Below, in pieces: positions 26,433 to 34,642 of a stretch of DNA of 41,836 nt. Origin of the DNA: Bacteroidota bacterium (GTDB taxonomy: Bacteria > Bacteroidota > Bacteroidia > UBA8524); assembly GCA_008933805.1 (NCBI GenBank), contig WBUH01000025.1, forward strand, positions 1 through 41,836. Reading direction: 5' to 3'. The notes below the pieces were generated by a model. That model was not told the origin of the DNA and did not search any database. It saw only the letters and a list, made by a program, of their open reading frames with translations. Both the position numbers and the translations under genes were made by a program. Every line of letters begins with the position of its first letter. Position 1 is the first letter of the stretch.

Positions 26433-26590
26433 AGTTGTGCTTCTATAGTCTTACGAAGCTGATAACTCTATTGCCTTAACGCAAAGATGCTAAAGGCTAA
26501 TGCTTGATTATAGAAATCAACGATCAATAGTTTCTATCAAACGAGGAATGCTAAGGCTTCATTAGCTACAGAGTTATTGACTACACAGTG
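26433..26590. other. Nested inverted-repeat element in an intergenic region
   Basis: Three sets of complementary arms are nested. The outer pair is ATAACTCT (26462-26469) with AGAGTTAT (26570-26577). The middle pair is GCTAATG (26496-26502) with CATTAGC (26560-26566). The inner pair is TTGA-TAGAAA (26504-26516, with a 3-base bulge) with TTTCTATCAA (26531-26540). TAGTC (26446-26450) and GACTA (26578-26582) can extend the outer arm. A branched RNA or cruciform could form on either strand. It has no reading frame. It may be the 3' UTR of ung, a small RNA, or a relic of a small mobile repeat; I cannot decide between these. Confidence 0.45.
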
Positions 26591-26612
26591 ATTTTTAGTG
26601 TTCACTTTACCC

Positions 26613-26641
26613 CATAAAAAAAGCCCCTAAAAAGGGGCTTT
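26613..26641 (-). terminator. Strong terminator of the OmpA/TPR lipoprotein gene
   Basis: Read on the minus strand, an 8-bp stem AAAGCCCC/GGGGCTTT encloses a 6-base T-rich loop and is followed by a run of seven T. It lies 25 bases beyond the stop of the leftward gene. The stem is symmetrical, so it may also stop rightward transcription from ung. Confidence 0.92.
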
Positions 26642-26665
26642 ATATTTTTCCGCTACTAAAGCAGG

Positions 26666-28450
26666 TTATCGCAACAGGTTGTCAAATTCTGATTTGCCTT
26701 TGAAATCACGGAACTCTAAATCATCTTTAGCTTTTGATTTCAATTTGCCGTCCATTTGGATAGCGCGGGCAAGGTTGGTAGCAACACCGTCTAATTTACC
26801 TTTACGAGCTGAAGTAACAGCCATTAGGTAATAAGTATCAGCGTCTTTTTTCTCAGCAGGGATACAGTTGAAAGTTTTCTCAGCATTGTCATAATCACCT
26901 TTCAACAAGTAAGCAAGAGCTACGTTGTAACGGCAAGTAGTGTTTTTGAAGCTTTCAGATGCGTTGGTATATTTACCCATACGAGTATAAAGAACACCTA
27001 GGTTGTAGTCAGGGTTTACGTTGCGGTCCATTTTAGACTTAGCAGCGCGGTATTTCTCTTCTGACTCGGTGTATTGTTTTTGCATTTTGTAAGCAACACC
27101 CATGTTGTTTAATACATAAGCATTGTTTGCAGAAAGCTCATCAGCTTTCTTAAGGTTTTTCATACCGTCTTCAACTTCACCGGCTTGCAAGTTAGCAACC
27201 GCTAGGTTGTTGTAACCTCTCCAGTCGTTGCTGTATTTGCTTACATAGTAACCGTAGATGCGTTTGCGGTCGTTAACATTGTTAACAATTTTACCCAACT
27301 GCATTACTTCATCTTGGTTAAGGTTATCCAGTGAGTTAGCTTGTGCTTTAAGATCTTCGTCGGTTTTCAAACCACCTTTAGCAGTAAAGGTAATTTCAGT
27401 ACGGCGAAGTTTTGGAAGCAACACGTTTTTCATTTTTTCGTATGAAGCAGCGTGCTTGCTTTTTATCTGAGCTTCTTTATCATCATCAGTAAGGCTATTG
27501 TTATTCATAATAGCCAAGATTGCATCTTTATCAGACAAGTCTGAAGCTTGCACTAATGATTTCCAGCCTTTCCAGTCTTCTTTGAAGTGGTTAGCAGCTT
27601 TAAAGTTGCTGTCAAACATTTCATAGCGACCTAGTTTTTTAAGGTATTGTTTGAACCAAGTAACAGTAGCTTCTGAACGATCGCTAGAAAGCTCTTCGTT
27701 ACGATCCATTTCGCCATCAGGAGAAGCGAAAGAGTTAAAGTTAAGACCTGTGATTTCAAACGTTGGATCTTTTAGCAAAGTGCTAAGAGATGCTATTTGT
27801 ACATCGTTATCAACGCCTGAGTTTTTATCTTTAAACTTAGGATTGAAAGTAGCATTGTTTATTAGGTAATAAACGGTAATGCTTTGAGTTTTATCAACCG
27901 GTACATATTCATCAACTGACAACAAAACGTCTTCATCAGCCTTCAACATACGTGAAGTAGTGATGATACCGTCAGCCAACAGTCTTTGATCTTCAATTAT
28001 GATACATTGGTCAAGTTCTTTTTCATCACCTGCAATCATGAAGGTTTCAGCTGCAACCAGTTTAGATTTGCTCATTTTGTCGTTATAAGCAAACTTATCT
28101 TCAAACTTAACAGTACCACCGGTTTTAGAGTCAATTACTAGTTTTCCTTTTCCGGGAGCTTCTTCTCCTTTAATTGTAACAGGAGGACGTGAAACTGTAT
28201 CGTTACTGTATTGCAAAATAGGCTCAATCTTCACAGATGCCTTTTTGTGAAATTTCTTAGCTGGAACAGTAACAGACACTTCGTATGCTACTGAGTCGCC
28301 GTGCAATTCCAATACTTTAGGGGTAGCCTCTGTTTTAACATTTTCTTGGTAGTCTTTCGCTGCCTTCTTAATGTTCGTACAAGCCGCAACAGATATAACT
28401 GCTACTACTGCTACCGGTAAATTTACCTTCTTAATGCTGAATAATTTCAT
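26666..28450 (-). CDS. Lipoprotein with OmpA-like domain and TPR repeats
   Basis: The 594-residue protein begins with a lipoprotein signal whose lipobox is V-A-A-C (Cys at residue 24), so it is anchored to a membrane, most likely the outer one. Residues about 40-215 form a beta-rich domain I do not recognise. About 215-290 resemble an OmpA-type peptidoglycan-binding domain (S-F-A-S-P-D-G-E-M-D-R-N-E-E-L-S-S-D-R-S). TPR helices cover about 410-560, with N-N-L-A-V-A-N-L, N-N-M-G-V-A-Y and Y-N-L-G-V-L-Y units. The even, A/T-leaning codon use, a good promoter and a very strong terminator suggest high expression. An envelope scaffold role is likely, but no specific function is assigned. Confidence 0.82.
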   Translation of the reverse strand: MKLFSIKKVNLPVAVVAVISVAACTNIKKAAKDYQENVKTEATPKVLELHGDSVAYEVSVTVPAKKFHKKASVKIEPILQYSNDTVSRPPVTIKGEEAPGKGKLVIDSKTGGTVKFEDKFAYNDKMSKSKLVAAETFMIAGDEKELDQCIIIEDQRLLADGIITTSRMLKADEDVLLSVDEYVPVDKTQSITVYYLINNATFNPKFKDKNSGVDNDVQIASLSTLLKDPTFEITGLNFNSFASPDGEMDRNEELSSDRSEATVTWFKQYLKKLGRYEMFDSNFKAANHFKEDWKGWKSLVQASDLSDKDAILAIMNNNSLTDDDKEAQIKSKHAASYEKMKNVLLPKLRRTEITFTAKGGLKTDEDLKAQANSLDNLNQDEVMQLGKIVNNVNDRKRIYGYYVSKYSNDWRGYNNLAVANLQAGEVEDGMKNLKKADELSANNAYVLNNMGVAYKMQKQYTESEEKYRAAKSKMDRNVNPDYNLGVLYTRMGKYTNASESFKNTTCRYNVALAYLLKGDYDNAEKTFNCIPAEKKDADTYYLMAVTSARKGKLDGVATNLARAIQMDGKLKSKAKDDLEFRDFKGKSEFDNLLR

Positions 28451-28494
28451 AGGTTTTATTAACGTTTGTAACGTTGCACAAGTTCTAATCTCTG

Positions 28495-28528
28495 CAAATG
28501 TATATATTTTATCTTTAATCGACCCAAA
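28495..28528 (-). promoter_or_regulatory. Promoter of the lipoprotein gene
   Basis: On the minus strand TTTG (28525-28528) is followed by 22 bases and TACATTTG with a trailing C (28495-28502). The spacer is one base longer than ideal. The leader would be about 40 bases. Confidence 0.5.
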
Positions 28529-28646
28529 TTTTTTAAAGAAACGTGTAAAGTATTTATTAAGATTTTAACGCCAGCAGGCCATCAGAGCCCTATTCTGTTT
28601 TTAAATACAGTTATTTTCTTTTCGAAAATCAGTATTATTGCACTGT

Positions 28647-29330
28647 ATGGAAGCCACAAAGGTAGTTAGTATTAGTAACGCAAATATTTTCCAGCATAAT
28701 AACAGCTTGGTTTTACATGAGTTGAACCTTGAAGTTGATGCCGGAGAGTTTGTATACCTTATAGGAAAAACCGGCAGTGGTAAATCGAGTTTATTAAAAA
28801 CATTGTATGCAGACTTACCTTTAAAGGAGGGTAGCATTACTGTTGCAGGGATTGACCTTGATAATATCTCGCGCAAAAAAGTTTCACAGCTACGACGCAA
28901 ATTGGGTATTGTTTTTCAAGATTTCCAATTGTTATATGACCGTACTGTGTTTGATAACCTTGATTTTGTGCTACGCTCTACGGGGTGGAATGAAATTGAC
29001 AGACGTAAAAACCGTGTTGCCGAAGTATTGAAACAAGTAGGTTTGGCAACAAAAGAGCATAAAATGCCTCACGAACTTAGTGGTGGTGAGCAACAACGGG
29101 TAGTTATTGCGCGTGCGTTATTAAATAACCCAGAGTTGATTATTGCCGATGAGCCTACGGGAAATCTTGACCCTGAAGTGGCGGATGATATTATGGCGGT
29201 ATTAAAGCAAATTAATGCTGAGGGCACTGCTGTTATTATGGCTACACACGATTACAGACTGATTAATAAATTTTACGGTAAGGTGTATCGCTGTGAAGGA
29301 GGTAAAGTGTTTGCCTCAACGATTAGCTAA
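28647..29330 (+). CDS. ftsE: FtsE-type ABC transporter ATPase
   Basis: FtsE, with the membrane protein FtsX, controls septal peptidoglycan hydrolases during division. The protein has Walker [10 protein letters not shown] near residue 40, the Q-loop V-F-Q-D-F-Q-L-L, the signature L-S-G-G-E-Q-Q-R and Walker [10 protein letters not shown]. The short Q-D-F-Q-L-L context and absence of extra domains are FtsE-like. I use the ATG at 28647 (227 residues) rather than a TTG at 28638, because TATTATTG (28633-28640), a weak -7 element, overlaps the TTG. No ftsX is adjacent, which leaves some doubt versus a LolD/MacB-type ATPase. The 3' end overlaps the convergent glycosyltransferase gene by 8 bases within a palindrome. 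Confidence 0.78.
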   Translation: MEATKVVSISNANIFQHNNSLVLHELNLEVDAGEFVYLIGKTGSGKSSLLKTLYADLPLKEGSITVAGIDLDNISRKKVSQLRRKLGIVFQDFQLLYDRTVFDNLDFVLRSTGWNEIDRRKNRVAEVLKQVGLATKEHKMPHELSGGEQQRVVIARALLNNPELIIADEPTGNLDPEVADDIMAVLKQINAEGTAVIMATHDYRLINKFYGKVYRCEGGKVFASTIS

Positions 29331-29334
29331 TCGT
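29319..29334. repeat. 16-bp perfect palindrome shared by two gene ends
   Basis: ACGATTAGCTAATCGT reads the same on both strands. It encodes Thr-Ile-Ser-stop in frame on both strands, ending ftsE rightwards and the GT4 gene leftwards. Because the preceding codon is Ser on both sides, both proteins end Ser-Thr-Ile-Ser. Confidence 0.9.
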
Positions 29335-30459
29335 GCTTACTTCTTCGAGCACGTTTTCCAGTATTTTTACATTTTGAGTATTTGAAAACCCTTGCTGTAA
29401 CAACTCATTACGGGCTTCAATATCACTTTTGGTGAATTCTTTATCCCAAAGCTTCTTTATCAGTTTTATAAAATCAGCAGGTTTATTTGCTACATGGCAC
29501 AATTCTTCGAGGCCTGTATTTTTAACCATTTTGTCGTTTACCACACAATGCCTGCCTACAAATAAACTGTTAATCAGTTTTAACTTTATACCTGTGCTTT
29601 GAAAAGTAGGCAACACATTTACCTGCGCATTTTTTATCAGCGATAGTATTTGCGAAGAACTTGCTTTATCGTTTAATGTGATATTGGGGTGATTTAATAT
29701 CTCTTTTTTTAACTCTAAGGAAGGGTTATTTCCGGCAATAATAACAGGATACTCAAGCCCTGAAAACACGTTCTTTATCAGGAACATTGCTGCCTCTTCG
29801 TTTTCACCAACCCCCAAATTACCGTGATACAGCAAATAGTTTCCCTTACCGGTTTTTGATACAACATCACGGTTGGGGTGGAAAGCCGGCAAATACATCA
29901 CCCGCTTAAAGTGTTTTGAAAAGTATTTGTGGTCGTTGGGCGAAATGGCCGCAATAACATCGGCGTGTTTCAGTGATGCTTCAAACTTCTTGAGACGCTC
30001 GCTTTCTAACCTGAAAAAGTATTTCTTGAAAAAATTATCCTCTACCAATTCAAGGTTTTTGTAATAATCATGCTCAATATTATGGGTGCGCACAATTTTT
30101 AACCTTTGGGCAAGGCTTTCGTGGGTAAGGTAATAGCAACAGTGTAAGCCCTCAAACAAAATCGGGAAATCGTTTTTGTTTAGGTTCTCAATCATCGCCG
30201 TTGAGTTACGGGTGGCAACTATATAGGGTAGTTTCCCATAAAACGGGTTACGGAAAGTACGTCTTGGGTAGTAGGTAACTGTTTTGCAAATTTTCTTTAA
30301 GTCAGCCGCCATACTGCGACCATATTGGTAGCAGTGCAGGTGTATCTGAATACCTGCCGCGTGCATAGCCTCCAGTTTGTAGTATATGTCCACAACACCG
30401 CCGTAGTTTGGCGGGCTTGGAACATCAAACGCTATTACATTAATCTCTTTCCCCAACAT
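29323..30459 (-). CDS. GT4-like glycosyltransferase, second of a pair
   Basis: The 378-residue protein reads as a GT-B fold retaining glycosyltransferase. The N-terminal donor-acceptor half has D-V-P-S-P-P-N-Y-G-G-V-V-D near residue 12, the usual Gly-rich loop of GT4 enzymes. The C-terminal Rossmann half has Y-H-G-N-L-G-V-G-E-N near 215 and N-V-L-P-T-F-Q-S-T-G-I-K-L-K near 300, which contacts the nucleotide sugar. The classical E-x7-E pair is not clean, so the GT4 assignment is moderate. It overlaps the upstream GT4 gene by 20 bases and is therefore translationally coupled to it. The sugar and acceptor are unknown; an envelope glycan is the natural guess. Confidence 0.8.
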   Translation of the reverse strand: MLGKEINVIAFDVPSPPNYGGVVDIYYKLEAMHAAGIQIHLHCYQYGRSMAADLKKICKTVTYYPRRTFRNPFYGKLPYIVATRNSTAMIENLNKNDFPILFEGLHCCYYLTHESLAQRLKIVRTHNIEHDYYKNLELVEDNFFKKYFFRLESERLKKFEASLKHADVIAAISPNDHKYFSKHFKRVMYLPAFHPNRDVVSKTGKGNYLLYHGNLGVGENEEAAMFLIKNVFSGLEYPVIIAGNNPSLELKKEILNHPNITLNDKASSSQILSLIKNAQVNVLPTFQSTGIKLKLINSLFVGRHCVVNDKMVKNTGLEELCHVANKPADFIKLIKKLWDKEFTKSDIEARNELLQQGFSNTQNVKILENVLEEVSTIS

Positions 30460-31546
30460 TATTATAAAAAGCTACCAACTTTTGTTGTTCAATTTCCCAG
30501 CACAATTCTGTTTTGGCGTGTATACAGTTTTGTATTAACGTATTATGAAGACTATTATTTTTACTCAATAGTTCTACTTGCTCTGCCACAGATTGTGGGT
30601 TAGCATCGGCAAAAACCATTATATTATAAACCTCATTCATCCGTATATACTCAGGAAATTTATTGGCCACAGTGGGTAGTTGTGCGTGTATATGGTCAAA
30701 AAATTTATTATTCAGCGAATAAAAGTAACTTAAACCTGCATTCTCTGAAATATTGAGGCCAATATATGCTTTTGCAGTAATTTGATGCAAGTTTTCAGGC
30801 TCAACACGGCCAAAAAACCTCACCCTGTTTTCCACGTTCTTATCTTTTGCCCTCTGTCTCAGCTCTTGACTCAAATCCCCCTCTCCTACTAACCACAGTT
30901 CAAACCCGGGCAACAACTCCATCATATCAATGTAGTGTTCTATACCTCTGGCTTTATTAAGCGCACCTTGGTACAACAATACATTCTCAAGTCTTTCAAT
31001 GTTTGAAAACTCTTTGGTGAGCGGAGCATTCATTATCACCTCGAACTTCACTTTGTACTTTTTCTCAAACTCTTCGGCCAACATAGGACCCACGGTATAG
31101 CAGTATTTTAGCTTGGGAATAAACGTATTTGCCACCCACTCCCAAACCTTTTTAGTAGCTTGGCGGGTAATCACCTCGGGCACTTCGGTAAAATACTCGT
31201 GGGCATCGTACACAATCGGTTTGCCTTTTAGTTTGGCATTGATGAAACACGGTACAAGGGTATCTAAATCCACCGCGCTTACTATGTCGAACCGCTTAAA
31301 CAATAGATAAAACAGTAGGCGGAGGTTATATTCGATGTAAAAGAGTTTCCCTTTGGTAAAATAACACCACAAGCGGGTTTGCTCATAGGGTTGCGGCTTA
31401 ACGGGAAGTGAATCAGGTAACTTACGGCCTATTAATTGCACCTTATACCCTGCGGCTGCCAATGCACTGCAAATGCGGTACATACGCTGGTCGTAGGTTA
31501 GGTCGTTAATAACCGTAAAAATTATTTTCCGTTCAGGTGTACCCAT
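30440..31546 (-). CDS. GT4-family glycosyltransferase
   Basis: This 368-residue GT-B enzyme starts with a short beta strand and N-D-L-T-Y-D-Q-R-M-Y-R-I-C near residue 14, an opening shared by many Bacteroidota GT4 proteins. V-Y-D-A-H-E-Y-F-T-E-V-P lies near 117. The C-terminal donor domain has Y-Q-G-A-L-N-K-A-R-G, L-W-L-V-G-E-G-D-L, V-R-F-F-G-R-V and the loop G-L-N-I-S-E-N-A-G-L-S-Y-F-Y-S-L-N-N-K. Its ATG lies 25 bases inside the 3' end of recQ and its end overlaps the next glycosyltransferase. It is the third member of the four-gene leftward operon. The sugar is unknown. Confidence 0.86.
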   Translation of the reverse strand: MGTPERKIIFTVINDLTYDQRMYRICSALAAAGYKVQLIGRKLPDSLPVKPQPYEQTRLWCYFTKGKLFYIEYNLRLLFYLLFKRFDIVSAVDLDTLVPCFINAKLKGKPIVYDAHEYFTEVPEVITRQATKKVWEWVANTFIPKLKYCYTVGPMLAEEFEKKYKVKFEVIMNAPLTKEFSNIERLENVLLYQGALNKARGIEHYIDMMELLPGFELWLVGEGDLSQELRQRAKDKNVENRVRFFGRVEPENLHQITAKAYIGLNISENAGLSYFYSLNNKFFDHIHAQLPTVANKFPEYIRMNEVYNIMVFADANPQSVAEQVELLSKNNSLHNTLIQNCIHAKTELCWEIEQQKLVAFYNNVGERD

Positions 31547-33450
31547 CCGTCTTTAATCGTCAATAGGCCGCTTTCGGCCATTTTCCGCAAGGCATCCGTT
31601 AACTGTGTTTGGTGTTGTATTCCGGTTGCCGAAGCAAACGCTGTTAACTGCACAGGCCCTTGTGTTAATACGTTTTCAATAATAGTGCGATATTCTTCAA
31701 ATTCGTTACTGCTGGTTATTTTTTTGCGGGTTTCAATGCACACATCGCACTTGCCGCAATCAGCAGAGGTATGCTCTCCAAAATATTCCAGCAACTTACG
31801 TTGTCTGCATTTTTGGGTTTGGGCGCAATAGTTTATTACCGCTTGTAACTTTTGTTTTAGAAGCGTTGCCCGTTGTTCAATAGATTTCCCGTCAATCAAC
31901 TCCCCGCCCCTCGGATAGTTTAGCACCAGTTGAGGCAACTCTTTCTGCGGCCGATAATCTATAATCCCGTTTTGCTGTAAACGCGCCAACCCTTTCACCA
32001 CTTCGTCGCGCTTTAAGTTCACCCGTCGGGCTAATTCAGACTCGTTTATGGGTACGTAATTCTCAAAAGCACCTCCGTATGAGCGAAGAATCACTTTTAC
32101 AAACTCCGTCATCACAGGGTATTTAATCTGGTACTCGTACAAGGTGTAATTATCTACCAAAAATTTAATCTTGGGCGGTACATATATATTCTCGGTAAAC
32201 GACACTATCCCTTGCTGTTCAAGTACTTTTATGGTATTGTAAACGTGGGTGGCCTGTGTATTGTATTTAGTAGCAAATGCCTGTAAATCGAAATCATGGC
32301 TTACGCCATCACCACTACCGTCGGCAATATTCAGGTAGTTGTGCATCAGCTTTAGTACCTTTTTAGCGTCTTCGGCACTTACCCGTTGTTGCTCGTATTT
32401 CTCAACGGCCTCTACTCCATCCGCAGGACTGTATAACAGGGCGCAATAAGCCTTCTGTCCGTCACGGCCTGCACGGCCGGCCTCCTGAAAGTAATTCTCT
32501 AAGGTATCGGGTACATCCATGTGTACCACAAAACGCACATCGGGTTTGTCAATTCCCATCCCAAAAGCATTGGTAGCCACAATTACCCGTGTAGTATTGT
32601 TGGTCCACTCGGCTTGGCGTTTATCACGGTCAGCATGGCTTAAACCCGCGTGGTAATATGTTGCACTTATTTTATTTTGGGTGATGAACTTGGCAATCTG
32701 CTGGGTTTGGTAGCGGCTGCGCACATACACAATGCCACTGCCCGCTGTTTTTTGGATGATGGACAGCAACCGCTGCATTTTGTTTTCTTCATCCAATACT
32801 AAATAATGCAGGTTATCTCGCCCAAACCCTGATTGAAATACATTGGGCGCAGCAAACTTTAGTTGCAGTTGTATATCGTCTACCACATCGGGGGTGGCAG
32901 TGGCTGTAACGGCGATAACCGGCACATGGGGAAAGTGTGCCCGCAACTCCCCTATTTTTAAATATTCGGGTCTGAAATCATACCCCCATTGCGAAATACA
33001 ATGCGCCTCATCCACCGCTATCAGTTTCACGGGCATTTGTATGGCACGGGCTATAAATAAATCAGTTTGTAACCTTTCGGGCGATACGTATAGAAATCGG
33101 TATTTGCCAAAAATGCAGTTATCCAGTTCAATGTCCATCTCCCGAAACGACATTCCTGAATGTATAGCTGTGGCTGGTATATCGCGTTGAAGGAGGTTTT
33201 CTACTTGGTCCTTCATCAGTGCCACCAATGGTGAAACGATAATGGTTAGCCCGTCTAAAGCTAAACCCGGAACCTGAAAACAAACGGATTTACCGCCGCC
33301 CGTAGGCAGCAGTGCCAATGTATCATTGCTTGCAAGTACTGAACGGATGATTTCTTCCTGTTGGGGTCTAAAAGTATCATACCCCCAGTATTGCTTTAAT
33401 ATGTCGTGTATATCGGGTTTCAGAACAGAAAGTGGCTTGCCTGATAGCAA
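31522..33450 (-). CDS. recQ: RecQ-family ATP-dependent DNA helicase
   Basis: RecQ helicases unwind DNA 3' to 5' in recombination and repair. Walker A T-G-G-G-K-S lies near residue 50 after the aromatic/glutamine motif Y-D-T-F-R-P-Q-Q. V-D-E-A-H-C-I-S-Q-W-G-Y-D-F-R-P-E-Y follows near 145. Motif VI G-R-A-G-R-D-G lies near 325. The zinc subdomain is C-x6-C-x16-C-x2-C near residues 550-580, and a winged helix occupies the rest. The 642 residues end without a clear HRDC domain, so this is the short RecQ form. The start is TTG at 33450, the only good candidate: the upstream in-frame codon TAA at 33460-33462 is the previous gene's stop, and no ATG or GTG precedes the helicase core. Confidence 0.92.
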   Translation of the reverse strand: MLSGKPLSVLKPDIHDILKQYWGYDTFRPQQEEIIRSVLASNDTLALLPTGGGKSVCFQVPGLALDGLTIIVSPLVALMKDQVENLLQRDIPATAIHSGMSFREMDIELDNCIFGKYRFLYVSPERLQTDLFIARAIQMPVKLIAVDEAHCISQWGYDFRPEYLKIGELRAHFPHVPVIAVTATATPDVVDDIQLQLKFAAPNVFQSGFGRDNLHYLVLDEENKMQRLLSIIQKTAGSGIVYVRSRYQTQQIAKFITQNKISATYYHAGLSHADRDKRQAEWTNNTTRVIVATNAFGMGIDKPDVRFVVHMDVPDTLENYFQEAGRAGRDGQKAYCALLYSPADGVEAVEKYEQQRVSAEDAKKVLKLMHNYLNIADGSGDGVSHDFDLQAFATKYNTQATHVYNTIKVLEQQGIVSFTENIYVPPKIKFLVDNYTLYEYQIKYPVMTEFVKVILRSYGGAFENYVPINESELARRVNLKRDEVVKGLARLQQNGIIDYRPQKELPQLVLNYPRGGELIDGKSIEQRATLLKQKLQAVINYCAQTQKCRQRKLLEYFGEHTSADCGKCDVCIETRKKITSSNEFEEYRTIIENVLTQGPVQLTAFASATGIQHQTQLTDALRKMAESGLLTIKDGWVHLNGK

Positions 33451-33459
33451 ATTTAGGGT

Positions 33460-34491
33460 TTAATGGAATACCTCTGTCCAATGGCGGGTAAATTGTGTGC
33501 CCCATTTCACTTCTATTGCATCGGGGTTAATGGTTTCACCTGTTTCTTGTTTCACAGCAAGTAAAGGTAAATTCACACCTGCTCCTAACAACGCCACCGT
33601 AGTACCTTGTACGCGGGGGTTTATCTCAAGTATTTTGAAGGTGCCGTCAACGGCCCGCTTCACTTGTACCCCAATAGGGCCGTGCAGCTGGCAGCACTCT
33701 ATTATTTGCTCGCAGTAGTTTATTATTTCAGCGTTGTTCTCTATCACACCTGCTACGCTAATGCCCTGCACCATTTTTTTGCGCAACCTCGGAATAGCCA
33801 ACAGGCAGTTACCGTTGTTTGCCAAACAATCAATGGTGTATTCTTCGCCGGGCAGATACTCGCTAACCAACAACGGCGGGAACGGACGGCTGCTCAATAT
33901 TTCGATAGCCTTATCCAGTTTTATGTACTCACTGGTGGGCTTGTAATTAAACAGCAAATCAAACTCGTCTTTGGTATCGTCAATCACCCTAAACCCACGC
34001 ATACCATTTGATACGCAAGGTTTAAAACATACTGTTTTGTCGGGATAGCCCAGTTGAGTAACGGCTTGCTTCAACTCTTCAACAGTAGTAGCAATGCTAA
34101 ACTGCGGGGTGAGTATTCCTGCGGCTTGCAATTGGGTGTACAGCTTGCCTTTATCATTTGCAATGCTTAATTGTTCATAAGCCGAAACGATAACCTTAAT
34201 CCCCTTTTGCGCAAATGCTTGCTTATGCTCGCTAAATGCAAAAAGTTCACGGGTTACCAAAGGCAATATCACATTGATGTTGTGTTTTTGGCACAAGTTT
34301 TCAATGGCACTAATAAAAGTATCGTCGGTGGCTTTGGGTATCAGTTCAAAAACAGGATTGAGGTATCTGCCCACAGAATCAGGACTGGCATCGGCAACCA
34401 CCACCTCAATTGTGCTATCCTGCTGCAAGCATTTTAAAATACCTGCTGCACCGGGAGCCCCTCCGCCTGTCATTAATACCTTTTGCTTCAT
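33460..34491 (-). CDS. ATP-grasp ligase of the carbamoyl-phosphate-synthase-like class
   Basis: The 343-residue protein starts with a Rossmann-like pre-ATP-grasp domain (V-L-M-T-G-G-G-A-P-G-A-A-G). The ATP-grasp core follows, with C-F-K-P near residue 155 carrying an ATP-binding lysine, S-E-Y-L-P-G-E-E-Y-T-I-D near 215, and the metal-binding E-I-N-P-R-V-Q-G-T near 305. Single-domain CarB-like ligases of this kind join a carboxylate to an amine and often occur in polysaccharide loci; the substrate cannot be read here. I start at the ATG at 34491, because the alternative TTG at 34500 lies inside the -7 promoter element. It is the first gene of an operon with recQ and two glycosyltransferases. 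Confidence 0.83.
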   Translation of the reverse strand: MKQKVLMTGGGAPGAAGILKCLQQDSTIEVVVADASPDSVGRYLNPVFELIPKATDDTFISAIENLCQKHNINVILPLVTRELFAFSEHKQAFAQKGIKVIVSAYEQLSIANDKGKLYTQLQAAGILTPQFSIATTVEELKQAVTQLGYPDKTVCFKPCVSNGMRGFRVIDDTKDEFDLLFNYKPTSEYIKLDKAIEILSSRPFPPLLVSEYLPGEEYTIDCLANNGNCLLAIPRLRKKMVQGISVAGVIENNAEIINYCEQIIECCQLHGPIGVQVKRAVDGTFKILEINPRVQGTTVALLGAGVNLPLLAVKQETGETINPDAIEVKWGTQFTRHWTEVFH

Positions 34492-34497
34492 TCGTCC

Positions 34498-34528
34498 CAA
34501 AATTACTTCAAAACAATATAACTACAAT
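34498..34528 (-). promoter_or_regulatory. Promoter of the ATP-grasp/recQ/GT4 operon
   Basis: On the minus strand ATTG (34525-34528), a 19-base spacer and TAATTTTG (34498-34505) fit the Bacteroidota consensus. Six bases separate it from the ATG at 34491, implying a leaderless or near-leaderless message. Confidence 0.6.
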
Positions 34529-34611
34529 ACCACGCAGCAATGCGTAGAAATACTTACTCCCACTTTTGTCTAAAAACACAACAACATCTTCATACCCCCA
34601 CCACAAAGTAA

Positions 34612-34619
34612 TATCTTTG
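34612..34619 (+). promoter_or_regulatory. Candidate -7 element for the 34643 gene
   Basis: TATCTTTG lies 23 bases before the GTG start. Upstream, at the expected -33 distance, there is only a weak TT-containing sequence. Confidence 0.4.
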
Positions 34620-34642
34620 ATATTATTTAACAGATTCATTGC

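Noticed and set aside
28638-28646. A TTG start for ftsE nine bases upstream
   Set aside because: An ATG in frame gives a normal FtsE N-terminus and the TTG overlaps a weak -7 element.
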